Assembly: GCF_026153515.1 (NCBI RefSeq)
Contig: NZ_CP110644.1
Span: forward strand, 2,881,501 to 2,945,500
DNA: 64,000 nucleotides
Source of the DNA: Pseudomonas sp. KU26590
GTDB lineage: Bacteria > Pseudomonadota > Gammaproteobacteria > Pseudomonadales > Pseudomonadaceae
Direction: 5' to 3'
The position numbers and the translations under genes are program-made. Numbering within the stretch: position 1 is the first letter of the stretch; each line of letters begins with the position of its first letter. Positions 46,009 to 54,520 of the stretch are shown here, one piece after another. Under the pieces are notes generated by a model. It was not told the origin of the DNA, did no database searches, and worked only from the letters and a program-made list of their open reading frames with translations.

Positions 46009-46905
46009 ATGGCCAACCCGTCTGTTCATTTGCTGGGCACTTATTTGAAGGATTGCCGGGCCCGTCTGGACTCGGCAAGCCTGGGCTTTTCAGGTGCCCG
46101 ACGGCGCACGCCCGGGTTGCGCCGGGAAGAAGTCGCGCAGCGCGCCAACATCAGCGCGACCTGGTACACATGGCTGGAGCAAGGCCGCGGCGGTGCACCG
46201 TCAGCCCAGGTGCTGAACCGGATTGCCGAAAGTCTGCTGATGACCGAACCCGAGCGCGAGCATCTGTTCATGCTTGCCTTCGGCCATCCGCCGGAAGTGG
46301 TCTACAGCGCGCCCGAAGGGGTGACGCCGCGCCTGCAACGCGTCCTCGACACTCTCGCGTTCAGCCCGGCGTTTATCAAGACGGCGACGTGGGACGTGCT
46401 GGCCTGGAACACCGCAGCAGCGGCGGTCTTCACCGACTACAGCCTGCTGCCGGTGGGGCAACGCAACATCTTGCGCCTGATGTTCTGCAACCCGCGCGCC
46501 CAAGCCCGGCAGGCTGACTGGAACGCCGTGGCGCGTTTCATCGTCGCGGCGTTTCGGGCGGATGCGACTCGCGCCGGTGCTGCGTCCGAGGTCACTCGGT
46601 TGGCCGAAGAGCTGTGCACCCTGAGTCCGGAATTCGCGGCGCTGTGGCGGGATAACGACGTGCGGCTTCAAGGCGAAGGCACCAAGCGCCTGCGTCACGA
46701 TCCCCACGGCATCATCGAGCTGGAATACTCCAACTTTGCGGTGGACGGGCGTTTGGACCTGTCGATGATCGTCTATAACCCGGTCACTGCCGGCGATGCC
46801 GATCGTGTGCGGGCGGTGATCGAAGAGCATTCCCGGCTGAAGCTGGCGCGCCCTGTGGGACCGGCTTTAGCCGGGAAGGCGTCCGCAATCACACTGCAAA
46901 ATTGA
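46009..46905 (+). CDS. XRE-type HTH regulator with MmyB-like ligand domain, C-terminus supplied by REP array
   Basis: A 298-residue regulator. The N-terminal helix-turn-helix (RREEVAQRANISATWYTWLE) is followed by an MmyB-like PAS ligand domain (FIKTATWDVLAWNTAAAAVF, LRHDPHGIIELEY). The frame does not end where the family usually does. It runs into the first unit of the 113-bp array at about 46857, so its last 16 residues (VGPALAGKASAITLQN) and stop codon come from repeat DNA. The sequence just before this (46831-46844) already matches the opposite REP half. It is divergent from the NAD-epimerase gene, its probable target. The DNA-binding part is intact, so the protein may still work. Confidence 0.88.
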   Translation: MANPSVHLLGTYLKDCRARLDSASLGFSGARRRTPGLRREEVAQRANISATWYTWLEQGRGGAPSAQVLNRIAESLLMTEPEREHLFMLAFGHPPEVVYSAPEGVTPRLQRVLDTLAFSPAFIKTATWDVLAWNTAAAAVFTDYSLLPVGQRNILRLMFCNPRAQARQADWNAVARFIVAAFRADATRAGAASEVTRLAEELCTLSPEFAALWRDNDVRLQGEGTKRLRHDPHGIIELEYSNFAVDGRLDLSMIVYNPVTAGDADRVRAVIEEHSRLKLARPVGPALAGKASAITLQN

Positions 46906-48371
46906 TGGCGTGCGCACTGGCCTCTTCCCGGCTGAAGCCGGTCCTACTATGAAACCGCGTGTTCCCTGTAGGACCGGCTCTAGCCGGGAAAGCGTCGGCA
47001 GTGACACTGCAAAATTGATGGCGTACGCACTGGCCTCTTCCCGGCTGAAGCCGGTCCTACTATGAGACCGCGTGTTCCCTGTAGGACCGGCTTTAGCCGG
47101 GAAGGCGTCGGCAGTCACACCGCAAAATGGAGGGTGTCACCACTGGCCTCTTCCCGGCTGAAGCCGGTCCCACTATGAAACCACGTGTTCCCTGTAGGAC
47201 CGGCTTTAGCCGGGAAAGCGTCAGCAGTCGCACCGCAAAATTGATGGCGTCACCACTGGCCTCTTCCCGGCTGAAGCCGGTCCCACGATGAAACCGCGTG
47301 TTCCCTGTAGGACCGGCTTTAGCCGGGAAAGCGTCGGTAGTCACACCGCAAAATTGATGGTGTCGCCGCTGGCCTCTTCCCGGCTGAAGCCGGTCCTACT
47401 ATGAGACCGCGTGTTCCCTGTGGGACCGGCTTTAGCCGGGAAAGCGTCGGCAGTCACACCGCAAAATGGAGGGTGTCACCACTGGCCTCTTCCCGGCTGA
47501 AGCCGGTCCCACTATGAGACCGCGTGTTCCCTGTGGGACCGGCTTTAGCCGGGAAAGCGTCGGCAGTCACACCGCAAAATGGAGGGTGTCACCACTGGCC
47601 TCTTCCCGGCTGAAGCCGGTCCCACTATGAAACCGCGTGTTCCCTGTAGGACCGGCTTTAGCCGGGAAAGCGTCGGCAGTCGCACTGCAAAATTGATGGC
47701 GTACGCACTGGCCTCTTCCCGGCTGAAGCCGGTCCTACTATGAGACCGCGTGTTCCCTGTGGGACCGGCTTTAGCCGGGAAAGCGTCGGCAGTCACACCG
47801 CAAAATGGAGGGTGTCACCACTGGCCTCTTCCCGGCTGAAGCCGGTCCCACTATGAGACCGCGTGTTCCCTGTGGGACCGGCTTTAGCCGGGAAAGCGTC
47901 GGTAGTCGCACCGCAAAATTGATGGCGTCGCTGCTGGCCTCTTCCCGGCTGAAGCCGGTCCTACTATGAGACCGCGTGTTCCCTGTAGGACCGGCTTTAG
48001 CCGGGAAAGCGTCGGCAGTCACACCGCAAAATGGAGGGTGTCACCACTGGCCTCTTCCCGGCTGAAGCCGGTCCCACTATGAGACCGCGTGTTCCCTGTG
48101 GGACCGGCTTTAGCCGGGAAAGCGTCGGCAGTCACACCGCAAAATGGAGGGTGTCACCACTGGCCTCTTCCCGGCTGAAGCCGGTCCCACTATGAAAGCA
48201 CGTGTTTCTTGTAGGACCGGCTTTAGCCGGGAAAGCGTCGGCAGTCACGCTGCAAAATTGATGGCGTACGCACTGGCCTCTTCCCGGCTGAAGCCGGTCC
48301 CACTATGAAACCGCGTGTTCCCTGTAGGACCGGCTTTAGCCGGGAAGGCGTGGGCAGTCGCACCGCGAACT
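46857..48371. repeat. Tandem array of a 113-bp palindromic REP-like unit, 13 full copies plus one partial
   Basis: GGACCGGCT begins at 46858, 46971, 47084, 47197, 47310, 47423, 47536, 47649, 47762, 47875, 47988, 48101, 48214 and 48327, always 113 bases apart. Each unit holds a forward element (GGACCGGCTTTAGCCGGGAA), a spacer of about 45 bases, an inverted element (TTCCCGGCTGAAGCCGGTCC) and a 28-base linker with CCGCGTGTTCCCTGT. The spacer has two versions: ATTGATGG (units 1, 2, 4, 5, 8, 10, 13) and ATGGAGGGTG (units 3, 6, 7, 9, 11, 12). Frames of about 83 codons on the minus strand are repeat artefacts. Confidence 0.97.
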
Positions 48372-48379
48372 GAGGGCGT

Positions 48380-48580
48380 TCAGACCGGCTCGGAAGGGCG
48401 GGCCGCTTCAGGCGTGGATTCGGTCATGGAATCAGAACTGGCTTCAGCACTGGCCTGCGCCGCCAGCTTCAACCGATCGGCCTTGCTGACGTAGGTGTCT
48501 TTGTTCTTCGGCGCCAGTTTGGCACTCGCTTTTTTTGCGTTGGTTCTGAGTATCTGGTTAAGTTTCTTGCGACGGTTCAT
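48380..48580 (-). CDS. Small basic DUF2986-family protein
   Basis: A 66-residue protein. It begins MNRRKKLNQILRTNAKKASAK, shortened here to its pattern: Arg/Lys/Asn-rich, then LAPKNKDTYVSKADRLKLA, which is the DUF2986 signature. The last 20 residues are Ser/Glu/Pro-rich and variable. Such proteins are small, basic and uncharacterised, possibly nucleic-acid binding. Its stop lies within ten bases of the end of the 113-bp repeat array. Confidence 0.8.
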   Translation of the reverse strand: MNRRKKLNQILRTNAKKASAKLAPKNKDTYVSKADRLKLAAQASAEASSDSMTESTPEAARPSEPV

Positions 48581-48744
48581 GCCTGTTTACCCGGTGTGCA
48601 GATGCTGGACGGTGAAAAGGCAGGCAGTGAATCAGATCGCCGGTCAATCTGCCACACGCGTCTGGCACTATTGCCCCGAACGGGCATGAAGCGTCACGGC
48701 ATGCAGCACTTGTCCAGCCACGAAGAAATTGCAGAGAGCCCACG

Positions 48745-49371
48745 ATGGACCATGAAGACAGCTCATACCTGACCACTGTACAGGCCTTGGAAGCGATCTA
48801 TGGCCCGATCGCGCCGCCGTCCCTGGTCAAGGAAGTCGATCATATTCACCCGGTTTACCGGCCGTTCATCGAAGCGGCGTCCTTTGTAATCCTCGCCTCG
48901 TCGGGCGCAGGCGGCCTGGATGCTTCGCCGCGCGGCGATCAGCCGGGCTTCGTGCACATCGAAGACAGCAAGACGCTGTATCTGCCGGACCGACGCGGCA
49001 ACAACCGCATCGACACCCTGCGCAACATCGTCGAGGACCCGCGCGTCGCGCTGTTGCTTCTCGTCCCGGGCGTTGGCGAAACCTTACGCGTTAACGGGAC
49101 GGCGCAGATATCCATCGCGCCTGACCTGCTGGCGCGTTTTGCCGTGGAGGGGAAACCGCCGAAATCGGTGCTGCGTATTAGCGTCACCAGCGTGTATTTC
49201 CAGTGCAGCCGCGCGGTGATCAGGGCAGGGCTGTGGGATGGGTCCCGGCAAATACCGCGCAGCGCGTTGCCCAGTGCCGGGCAGATTCTCAAAGAGGTTT
49301 CGAAGGCAGCCATCGACGGTGAGGCGTATGACAAGGCGCTGCCGGGCCGAATCGCCAATTCGTTGTACTGA
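48745..49371 (+). CDS. Pyridoxamine 5'-phosphate oxidase-like flavin-binding protein (MSMEG_1061-type)
   Basis: A 208-residue split-barrel protein. LDASPRGDQPGFVHI and LYLPDRRGNNRIDTLRNI are the FMN-binding region typical of the PPOX-like MSMEG_1061 group, and VYFQCSRAVIRAGLW lies near the C-terminus. It probably binds FMN or F420-like cofactors and reduces small molecules. Substrate unknown. The ATG at 48745 has AGAGAG upstream. Single gene; a hairpin follows. Confidence 0.85.
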   Translation: MDHEDSSYLTTVQALEAIYGPIAPPSLVKEVDHIHPVYRPFIEAASFVILASSGAGGLDASPRGDQPGFVHIEDSKTLYLPDRRGNNRIDTLRNIVEDPRVALLLLVPGVGETLRVNGTAQISIAPDLLARFAVEGKPPKSVLRISVTSVYFQCSRAVIRAGLWDGSRQIPRSALPSAGQILKEVSKAAIDGEAYDKALPGRIANSLY

Positions 49372-49399
49372 CGACCGCGTAAACCCGAAGCAGCAGATT

Positions 49400-49422
49400 G
49401 GCAGCCACCGGACGTGGCTGCC
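49400..49422. terminator. Hairpin between converging PPOX-like and EthD-like genes
   Basis: GGCAGCCAC / GTGGCTGCC is a perfect nine-base stem with a five-base loop, without a T run. It may terminate both transcripts weakly. Confidence 0.5.
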
Positions 49423-49433
49423 GAGAGCCGCGT

Positions 49434-50309
49434 TTAGGCGTTTTGCGCGCCTTTAAGCATCAGTTCCTGAACATCCGCCTGAACCTGATTCACCGCCCCC
49501 AGATACTCGATCAGCTCCGCTGCCCGACTGCCGCGCAATCCGGCGGTGGTTAGCGACTTGTCGCGCACGTAGGTGTACAGCCCGGAGACGGCGAACGCCT
49601 TGAGCTCAGCGATGTGCTTTGACTGCTCAGCCAAGGTGTTCTGGAACGTTTTGCTCTGGAAAAAATGCCGGCGCGCCAGGGGCGAGCTGAACGCGATTTC
49701 CAGCACGGCCAATTCTGCGCGCGCCGGGTTAGCGAAGTGCGCGACGTTCGGCGCGGGCGGGTGCTGGCCGTCGTTTTCGAAAGGCTCGCACAGGTGCAGA
49801 CAGACTTTGACCACCCCTTCAGCGCCTGCCAACAGTGGCCCCAGATTCGACTTCAAGTACGCCTGCAACTGCGGCAGTGATTCGCGCGGGCTGAAGTGCA
49901 CGTGAATGCGGTCGAAGGTGTCGGTGCCGTTGAAGCGCTCATCCGCCAGCGAATTGGTCAGTGTCAGCGAGCCCTGAGGCAGCGCGTAGGCGAGGGTCTC
50001 GTCGAACATGTTCTGTTCGTCCGAGAACAGAATCGGGCTGGCGTCCTGAAACTGCTTCTGGTCGGCGGCAGATTCGAAACCGATCTCCACGCCACCGTCC
50101 AGTTCGTAATCCTGAATCTCACTGATCCCTTCGGCCAGCGGCCAGAGGTGAGCATCCTGCTGCCGGGAAAAGTGGTGCTGGATGTACAAGCCAAGGCCCG
50201 GAAGCCGCGAGCACAGCGGGCCGTGGACGTCGCGCCAGTAATGGGCGAACACGTCATGGGGCACGCGTTCTCGACGCTTTACGGTGGTGTAGCTGTTGAT
50301 CTCGATCAT
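49434..50309 (-). CDS. EthD-domain protein
   Basis: A 291-residue protein made of two ferredoxin-like halves. The first begins with the EthD-like HDVFAHYWRDVHGPLCSRLPG, cut here to note the HxxFxxYWRDxHGP pattern. The second half has FDRIHVHFSPRES and LAVLEIAFSSPLARRHFF. The family is linked to degradation gene clusters but has no firm catalytic role. Nothing adjacent on the same strand shows a pathway. The next gene upstream (50383) is a small unknown protein. Confidence 0.75.
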   Translation of the reverse strand: MIEINSYTTVKRRERVPHDVFAHYWRDVHGPLCSRLPGLGLYIQHHFSRQQDAHLWPLAEGISEIQDYELDGGVEIGFESAADQKQFQDASPILFSDEQNMFDETLAYALPQGSLTLTNSLADERFNGTDTFDRIHVHFSPRESLPQLQAYLKSNLGPLLAGAEGVVKVCLHLCEPFENDGQHPPAPNVAHFANPARAELAVLEIAFSSPLARRHFFQSKTFQNTLAEQSKHIAELKAFAVSGLYTYVRDKSLTTAGLRGSRAAELIEYLGAVNQVQADVQELMLKGAQNA

Positions 50310-50382
50310 GGGGCACCTGTCAGTCGGGAAATGTTCAGTCGTAGTGATCGGATGCAGGTGCCGCTGCAGGGTTCAACGCGTT

Positions 50383-50631
50383 TTACCGGACGTCATCCCT
50401 CGCCGCTTGGGTGACGCGAATATCCGTCAGACCGAGCTGGCCGGCCTGTTCGATGATTTCATCCGGCAGCGCGTCGGCGTTGGGCATCATCAAGCTGTTT
50501 TCGCTGTCGCCGAAATGCAGCTCAAGCAGGTGCATTGCGGCGTCGCTCACGGACAGCTCCGGCTGATTCAGGTCGAAGTGATGATTGCGGGGTTCAGCGT
50601 TGAAGCGGTAATCGACTGAGTAAATGGGCAT
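50383..50631 (-). CDS. Small acidic hypothetical protein
   Basis: An 82-residue acidic protein, MPIYSVDYRFNAEP at the start, Asp/Glu/His-rich in the middle (NHHFDLNQPELSVSDAAMHL), with no membrane segment. I do not recognise a family. The ATG at 50631 has GGAG six bases upstream; an ATG twelve bases earlier contains that site and is less likely. It precedes the EthD-like gene by 73 bases on the same strand. Confidence 0.6.
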   Translation of the reverse strand: MPIYSVDYRFNAEPRNHHFDLNQPELSVSDAAMHLLELHFGDSENSLMMPNADALPDEIIEQAGQLGLTDIRVTQAARDDVR

Positions 50632-50664
50632 GCAGGGCTCCATAAATGAAAAACGCTGATCGGT

Positions 50665-51459
50665 TTATTTGCCGTTTTGTTTGTGCCTGACGTACATCAC
50701 CGCCGTGCCACTGGAGGCGGGCCTGGCCTGCAGCTCGAAGGCTTGGGGGTAGCCCTTGATCAGGTCGCTGAGCTTTTTATAGCCGTGGGTGCGGGGGTCG
50801 AACTCCGGTCGCAGCTTGGTGATGTTGGTGCCGAGGGCGCCGAGCTGCACCCAGCCGTCTTCGTCGGCGATGTCGTCGAGGATTTTTGCGATGAAACTGA
50901 TAGGCGCTTTAGGCCGTTTCGGGGTTTCAGCCGCTGCGGGTCTTGTCACGTCTGACTGCGCCGGGGCGTCGAGGGTCTGCTCCACGCTGGCGGCGGCAAT
51001 CACCTCCTCGCGGAGCAATTCGATGTAGATGAATTTGTCGCAGGCCGCCACGAACGGGCGGGGCGTTTTCTCTTCACCGAAGCCAATCACGGTCAGGCCT
51101 TCTTCGCGCAATCGCGACGCCAGGCGGGTGAAGTCGCTGTCGCTGGAGACAAGGCAAAAGCCGTCGAAGCGCCGCGTGTACAGCAGGTCCATGGCGTCGA
51201 TGATCAGCGAGCTGTCGGTGGCGTTCTTGCCTTTGGTGTAGGCGAATTGCTGGATGGGCTGGATCGAGTGGTCGAGCAGGACCTTCTTCCAGCCGCCGAG
51301 CTGCGGCCCGGTCCAGTCGCCGTAGATGCGCTTGACGCTGGCGACGCCATATTTGGCGATCTCTTCGAACAAGCCTTCGACGATGGCGGCGGGGGCGTTG
51401 TCCGCATCAATCAGAACGGCGAGGTGCTTTTGAGCGTGGCTGGCGGTATGCGTGGCCAT
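50665..51459 (-). CDS. NYN-domain (LabA/DUF88-like) putative RNase with C-terminal OST-HTH
   Basis: A 264-residue protein. The NYN/PIN-like nuclease domain (about 12-150) has the acidic residues in LAVLIDADNAPA, DSSLIIDAMDLLY and LVSSDSDFTRLA. The C-terminal OST-HTH/LOTUS domain (about 185-262) includes EDGWVQLGALGTNI and PRTHGYKKLSDLI. Such proteins are thought to bind and cleave RNA. I chose ATG 51459, with AAGGAAG five bases upstream, over the in-frame start at 51507. Single gene. Confidence 0.88.
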   Translation of the reverse strand: MATHTASHAQKHLAVLIDADNAPAAIVEGLFEEIAKYGVASVKRIYGDWTGPQLGGWKKVLLDHSIQPIQQFAYTKGKNATDSSLIIDAMDLLYTRRFDGFCLVSSDSDFTRLASRLREEGLTVIGFGEEKTPRPFVAACDKFIYIELLREEVIAAASVEQTLDAPAQSDVTRPAAAETPKRPKAPISFIAKILDDIADEDGWVQLGALGTNITKLRPEFDPRTHGYKKLSDLIKGYPQAFELQARPASSGTAVMYVRHKQNGK

Positions 51460-51577
51460 GGATCTTCCTTGAGAAGGGAAAGCCACACCATACCTGCAAA
51501 CCCTCACTGCAAACAGGCAACCAATCCCGTCTTCCGCAGCTCGGTCGCTCGTTCAGCGAGCCACGGGCGACGTCGGG

Positions 51578-52507
51578 TTATTCCGGCACGGGCGTGGGCA
51601 AGTCTGCGCCGCTGTGCCAGGCGTTGAGGTTGGCCATGACCAGATCGGACATCGCCTGCCGGGTGTCCCATGTGGCGCTGGCCATGTGCGGGGTGAGCAA
51701 GACGTTGTCCAGATGCAGAAGCGTGGTTGCGGGGTGCGGCTCGTTTTCGTAGACGTCCAGCGCCGCGCCGGCCAGACGGCCTTCGGCAAGGGCCTGGGCG
51801 AGGGCGTTTTCATCGACCACGCTGCCCCGGCCGACGTTGATCAGATAGCCCTTCGGCCCCAGCGCCTCCAGCACGTTCGCGTCCACCAGATGATGGGTGC
51901 CAGAGCCGCCGCCGACCGCGACGACGAGAAAATCCACCGCTGCGGCCAGTTCAAGCGCCGACGCGTAATAAGTGAACCCGACGTCCTGCGGCCGGCGCCC
52001 GGTGTAGGCGATCGACATGTCGAAGCCCTGGGCCCGGCGGGCGATGGCGGTACCGATGCGGCCAAGACCAATGATGCCCAGGCGCGCCCGGCTGACCTTG
52101 CGGCTGAAGGCGATAGGCCCGTTTGCCCAGGCGCCCGAACGGGTGAAGCGGTCGGCGACGCGAAGGTTGCGCGCGATGCCCAGCATCAAGGCCATGGCGA
52201 AATCCGCCACGTCTTCGGTGAGCACATCGGGGGTGTGGGTGACGCGGATGCCACGCTCCCGCGCCGCTGCCACATCGACGCCGTCGTAACCCACGCCGAA
52301 CACGACGATCACTTCCAGCGCTGGCAGGCTGTCGATCAACTGACGGCTGACCGTAGATTCGCCGTTGGCGACCATGGCACGGATGTCAGCGGTCGAGTCG
52401 TCGACGCCGGTGCCGTTTTGATCGGCTTCCACCACCTCGTAGGTGGCGTTCAGCGCGTCATCGAGCATGGCCGGCAAGCGGGCGATTTTCAGGAGCCTTG
52501 GCTTCAT
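51578..52507 (-). CDS. D-isomer specific 2-hydroxyacid dehydrogenase (glyoxylate/hydroxypyruvate reductase type)
   Basis: A 309-residue NAD(P)-dependent enzyme. The cofactor motif is GIIGLGRIGTAIARR. Catalytic Arg lies in VGRGSVVDE, Glu in YENEPHP and His in TPHMASAT. The TGRRP after strand 2 favours NADPH, as in hydroxypyruvate reductases. It is read after, and overlaps by 50 bases, an anion-type MFS transporter gene, suggesting uptake and interconversion of a 2-hydroxy/2-oxo acid. Which acid is unknown. Confidence 0.9.
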   Translation of the reverse strand: MKPRLLKIARLPAMLDDALNATYEVVEADQNGTGVDDSTADIRAMVANGESTVSRQLIDSLPALEVIVVFGVGYDGVDVAAARERGIRVTHTPDVLTEDVADFAMALMLGIARNLRVADRFTRSGAWANGPIAFSRKVSRARLGIIGLGRIGTAIARRAQGFDMSIAYTGRRPQDVGFTYYASALELAAAVDFLVVAVGGGSGTHHLVDANVLEALGPKGYLINVGRGSVVDENALAQALAEGRLAGAALDVYENEPHPATTLLHLDNVLLTPHMASATWDTRQAMSDLVMANLNAWHSGADLPTPVPE

Positions 52508-53852
52508 CTAAACCTCTTGGAACAGGAGCAGCGGCGGGAGCCGTTGCAGTGGCTGTGACAGGCGCTGCACGGGGCGCGCGGGCCAGGAACAGTCCCAACA
52601 CGCCGCCGGCGAGCAAGGCTGCGGAGACCAGCAGCAGGGCGTAGTCGTAGCTTTGCGTGGCGTCCTTGATCCAGCCCATGACAGGTGGCAGGCCAAGGCC
52701 GGCGATGTTGGCAATGGAGTTGATCAGCGCGATGGACGCCGCGGCGGCAGCGCCTGACAGGTATTCGGTAGTGGTCGCCCAGAACACCGGCGTGGCGGCC
52801 CAGTTCAGACCGACCGCCAGCACCAGCAAGGCGTACGCCAGCCACGGGTTGCTGGTCCACACGGCCAGCGCCAGCAGCACACCGGCGGCCATGAGCGGTA
52901 GCGCCAGGTGCCAGCCGCGTTCGCCGTTGCGGTCGGAATGGGTGCCGTTGAAATAAATGAACACGCAGGCAAACAGGAAGGGCAGCGCCGACATGACGCT
53001 GACGGTGAACGACTCCTGGCCGGACACCGACTTGACGATCAGCGGCAGGAACAGCGTGATGCCAATGGTGCCAAACGCCTGCAACAGCCAGAACAGGCTC
53101 AGCAGCCAGACCTGACGGCTGCGAAAGGCGGTCTGCCAGGCCGCATGGTGGGAAATCGGCGAGTTCGCTTGTTCAGCCGCGATGGTGCGGCTGAGCCATT
53201 CCTTCTGATCGGCGTGCAGCCAGTGGGTGGTCTGCGGCGAATCCGGCAGGTAGCGCAACACGACGACACCGAGGATCACCGCTGGCAGGCCTTCCAGCAG
53301 AAACAGCCAGCGCCACCCGCTCACACCGAAATAGCCGTCCAGGTGCAGAAACGCGCCCGACAGCGGCAGGCCGATCACCGAGGCCAGCGCGGCGCCGATG
53401 TAGAAGAACGACATGGCCCTGGCCCGATCAGTCTTTGGGTACCACTGCGACAGGTAATAAATGATCCCCGGCGTAAAACCGGCCTCGGCGGCGCCCAGCA
53501 GCAGGCGCATGCCATACAGCTGATTGGCGCTCTGCACAAACGCCATGCCCGCTGCGACGATGCCCCAGGTGATCATGATCCGCGCAATCCAGCGCCGCGC
53601 GCCGACCCGCGTGAGAATGACGCTGCTCGGGACTTCAAGAAGAATGTAGGTCAGAAAGAACAGCCCCACGCCGATGCCGTACATGCGGGCAGTCAGGCCC
53701 AGCTCGGCATTCATCTGCAACGCGGCGACGGAAATGTTCGACTTGTCGATGTACGCGACCATGTACAGCAGCATCAGGAAGGGGATCAACTTGAGGTTGA
53801 GGCGCTTCATGGTGCTGGCGTGCAGGCCCGAATCCAGAAATGGCGAGGGCAT
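52458..53852 (-). CDS. MFS transporter, anion:cation symporter (phthalate/tartrate-permease) group
   Basis: A 464-residue protein with twelve helices. LLYMVAYIDKSNISVAAL near the N-terminus and GFTPGIIYYLSQWYP in the fifth helix are signatures of the ACS subfamily that takes up organic anions such as tartrate, glucarate or phthalate. An Ala/Pro-rich cytosolic tail of about 40 residues ends the protein; its last 16 codons and stop overlap the dehydrogenase start. The first residues before MKRLNLKLIPF are variable, so a later ATG at about residue 15 is possible. Confidence 0.9.
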   Translation of the reverse strand: MPSPFLDSGLHASTMKRLNLKLIPFLMLLYMVAYIDKSNISVAALQMNAELGLTARMYGIGVGLFFLTYILLEVPSSVILTRVGARRWIARIMITWGIVAAGMAFVQSANQLYGMRLLLGAAEAGFTPGIIYYLSQWYPKTDRARAMSFFYIGAALASVIGLPLSGAFLHLDGYFGVSGWRWLFLLEGLPAVILGVVVLRYLPDSPQTTHWLHADQKEWLSRTIAAEQANSPISHHAAWQTAFRSRQVWLLSLFWLLQAFGTIGITLFLPLIVKSVSGQESFTVSVMSALPFLFACVFIYFNGTHSDRNGERGWHLALPLMAAGVLLALAVWTSNPWLAYALLVLAVGLNWAATPVFWATTTEYLSGAAAAASIALINSIANIAGLGLPPVMGWIKDATQSYDYALLLVSAALLAGGVLGLFLARAPRAAPVTATATAPAAAPVPRGLDEAKAPENRPLAGHAR

Positions 53853-53940
53853 GGGATTTCCTGTTGTTCTTATAAGGATGAGGAGCGACGACGTTCCACC
53901 ATAGACGACATATCCTGATACCTCAATATGTGATTAGCCG

Positions 53941-53955
53941 TCCCATATAGTGGGA
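53941..53955. promoter_or_regulatory. Candidate operator upstream of the MFS/dehydrogenase operon
   Basis: TCCCATATAGTGGGA is a 15-base near-palindrome (TCCCA / TGGGA) about 90 bases before the transporter start, with another TGGGA 15 bases further on. It is the only clear symmetric site in the 53853-54076 gap. No regulator gene is adjacent. Confidence 0.4.
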
Positions 53956-54076
53956 TTTAATGGTGTGGGAGTGACGCAATCTTTCTGAGCGTTCGACGGG
54001 CTTCTGACAGAAAGCCTGATCACGAAGACGCCATTTCACCCGCTGAAGATTTAGTGCATTTACACACTCATAGCCG

Positions 54077-54520
54077 CTACTTCAGGGCGTTCTTGTTCAA
54101 GAAGCGATCTCGATGATCCGCGGCGGGCAAGTGGCAGGCGTCATAACGCCCAAACAGCTGGTAGCGGTTCAGGGCGATCTTGTCGTACAGCCAGTCACGC
54201 AAAACCCTCGGGAAAGCCCGCGCCATGAGCAGCCAGTGCCACCGTGCGGGCAGGTGGGCGAGGATCTTGAACATCGCGTCCGAACGGACATAAAAGCGGT
54301 CGTTTTCCACCAGCACGATGGTATTGAACTGATCCTGGGGCAATCCCGCCCATTTCAGCAGCGCCTGACCCTCGGGCGACTGTACGGCCGCCAGCGTCAG
54401 ACGGTGCTCGTGGTCCTGGCCGATGATGAAGGTCGCCCAGCCATTGCACAGCTTGCAGGTACCGTCGAACAACACGACGGCCCGGCCCGTGGCAAGCCCG
54501 GAGCTGCCATCGGGCTTCAC
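54077..54520 (-). CDS. DCC-family (DUF393) thiol-disulfide oxidoreductase-like protein
   Basis: A 147-residue protein. The defining motif VVLFDGTCKLCNGW carries the two Cys of the DxxCxxC pattern. Downstream NRYQLFGRYDAC is also typical. Members are presumed redox proteins, but substrates are unknown. The start is GTG 54520, overlapping the stop of the upstream aldo/keto reductase as GTGA, so the pair are co-translated and may act together. Confidence 0.87.
   Translation of the reverse strand: MKPDGSSGLATGRAVVLFDGTCKLCNGWATFIIGQDHEHRLTLAAVQSPEGQALLKWAGLPQDQFNTIVLVENDRFYVRSDAMFKILAHLPARWHWLLMARAFPRVLRDWLYDKIALNRYQLFGRYDACHLPAADHRDRFLNKNALK

Noticed and set aside
46867..48022. Several 83-codon minus-strand frames with near-identical products
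   Set aside because: They lie wholly in the 113-bp array, begin at repeat positions and vary as the DNA repeat does; no ribosome sites.
46857..48371. CRISPR array
   Set aside because: The period is 113 bases, the repeats are paired palindromes with similar rather than unique spacers, and there are no cas genes.
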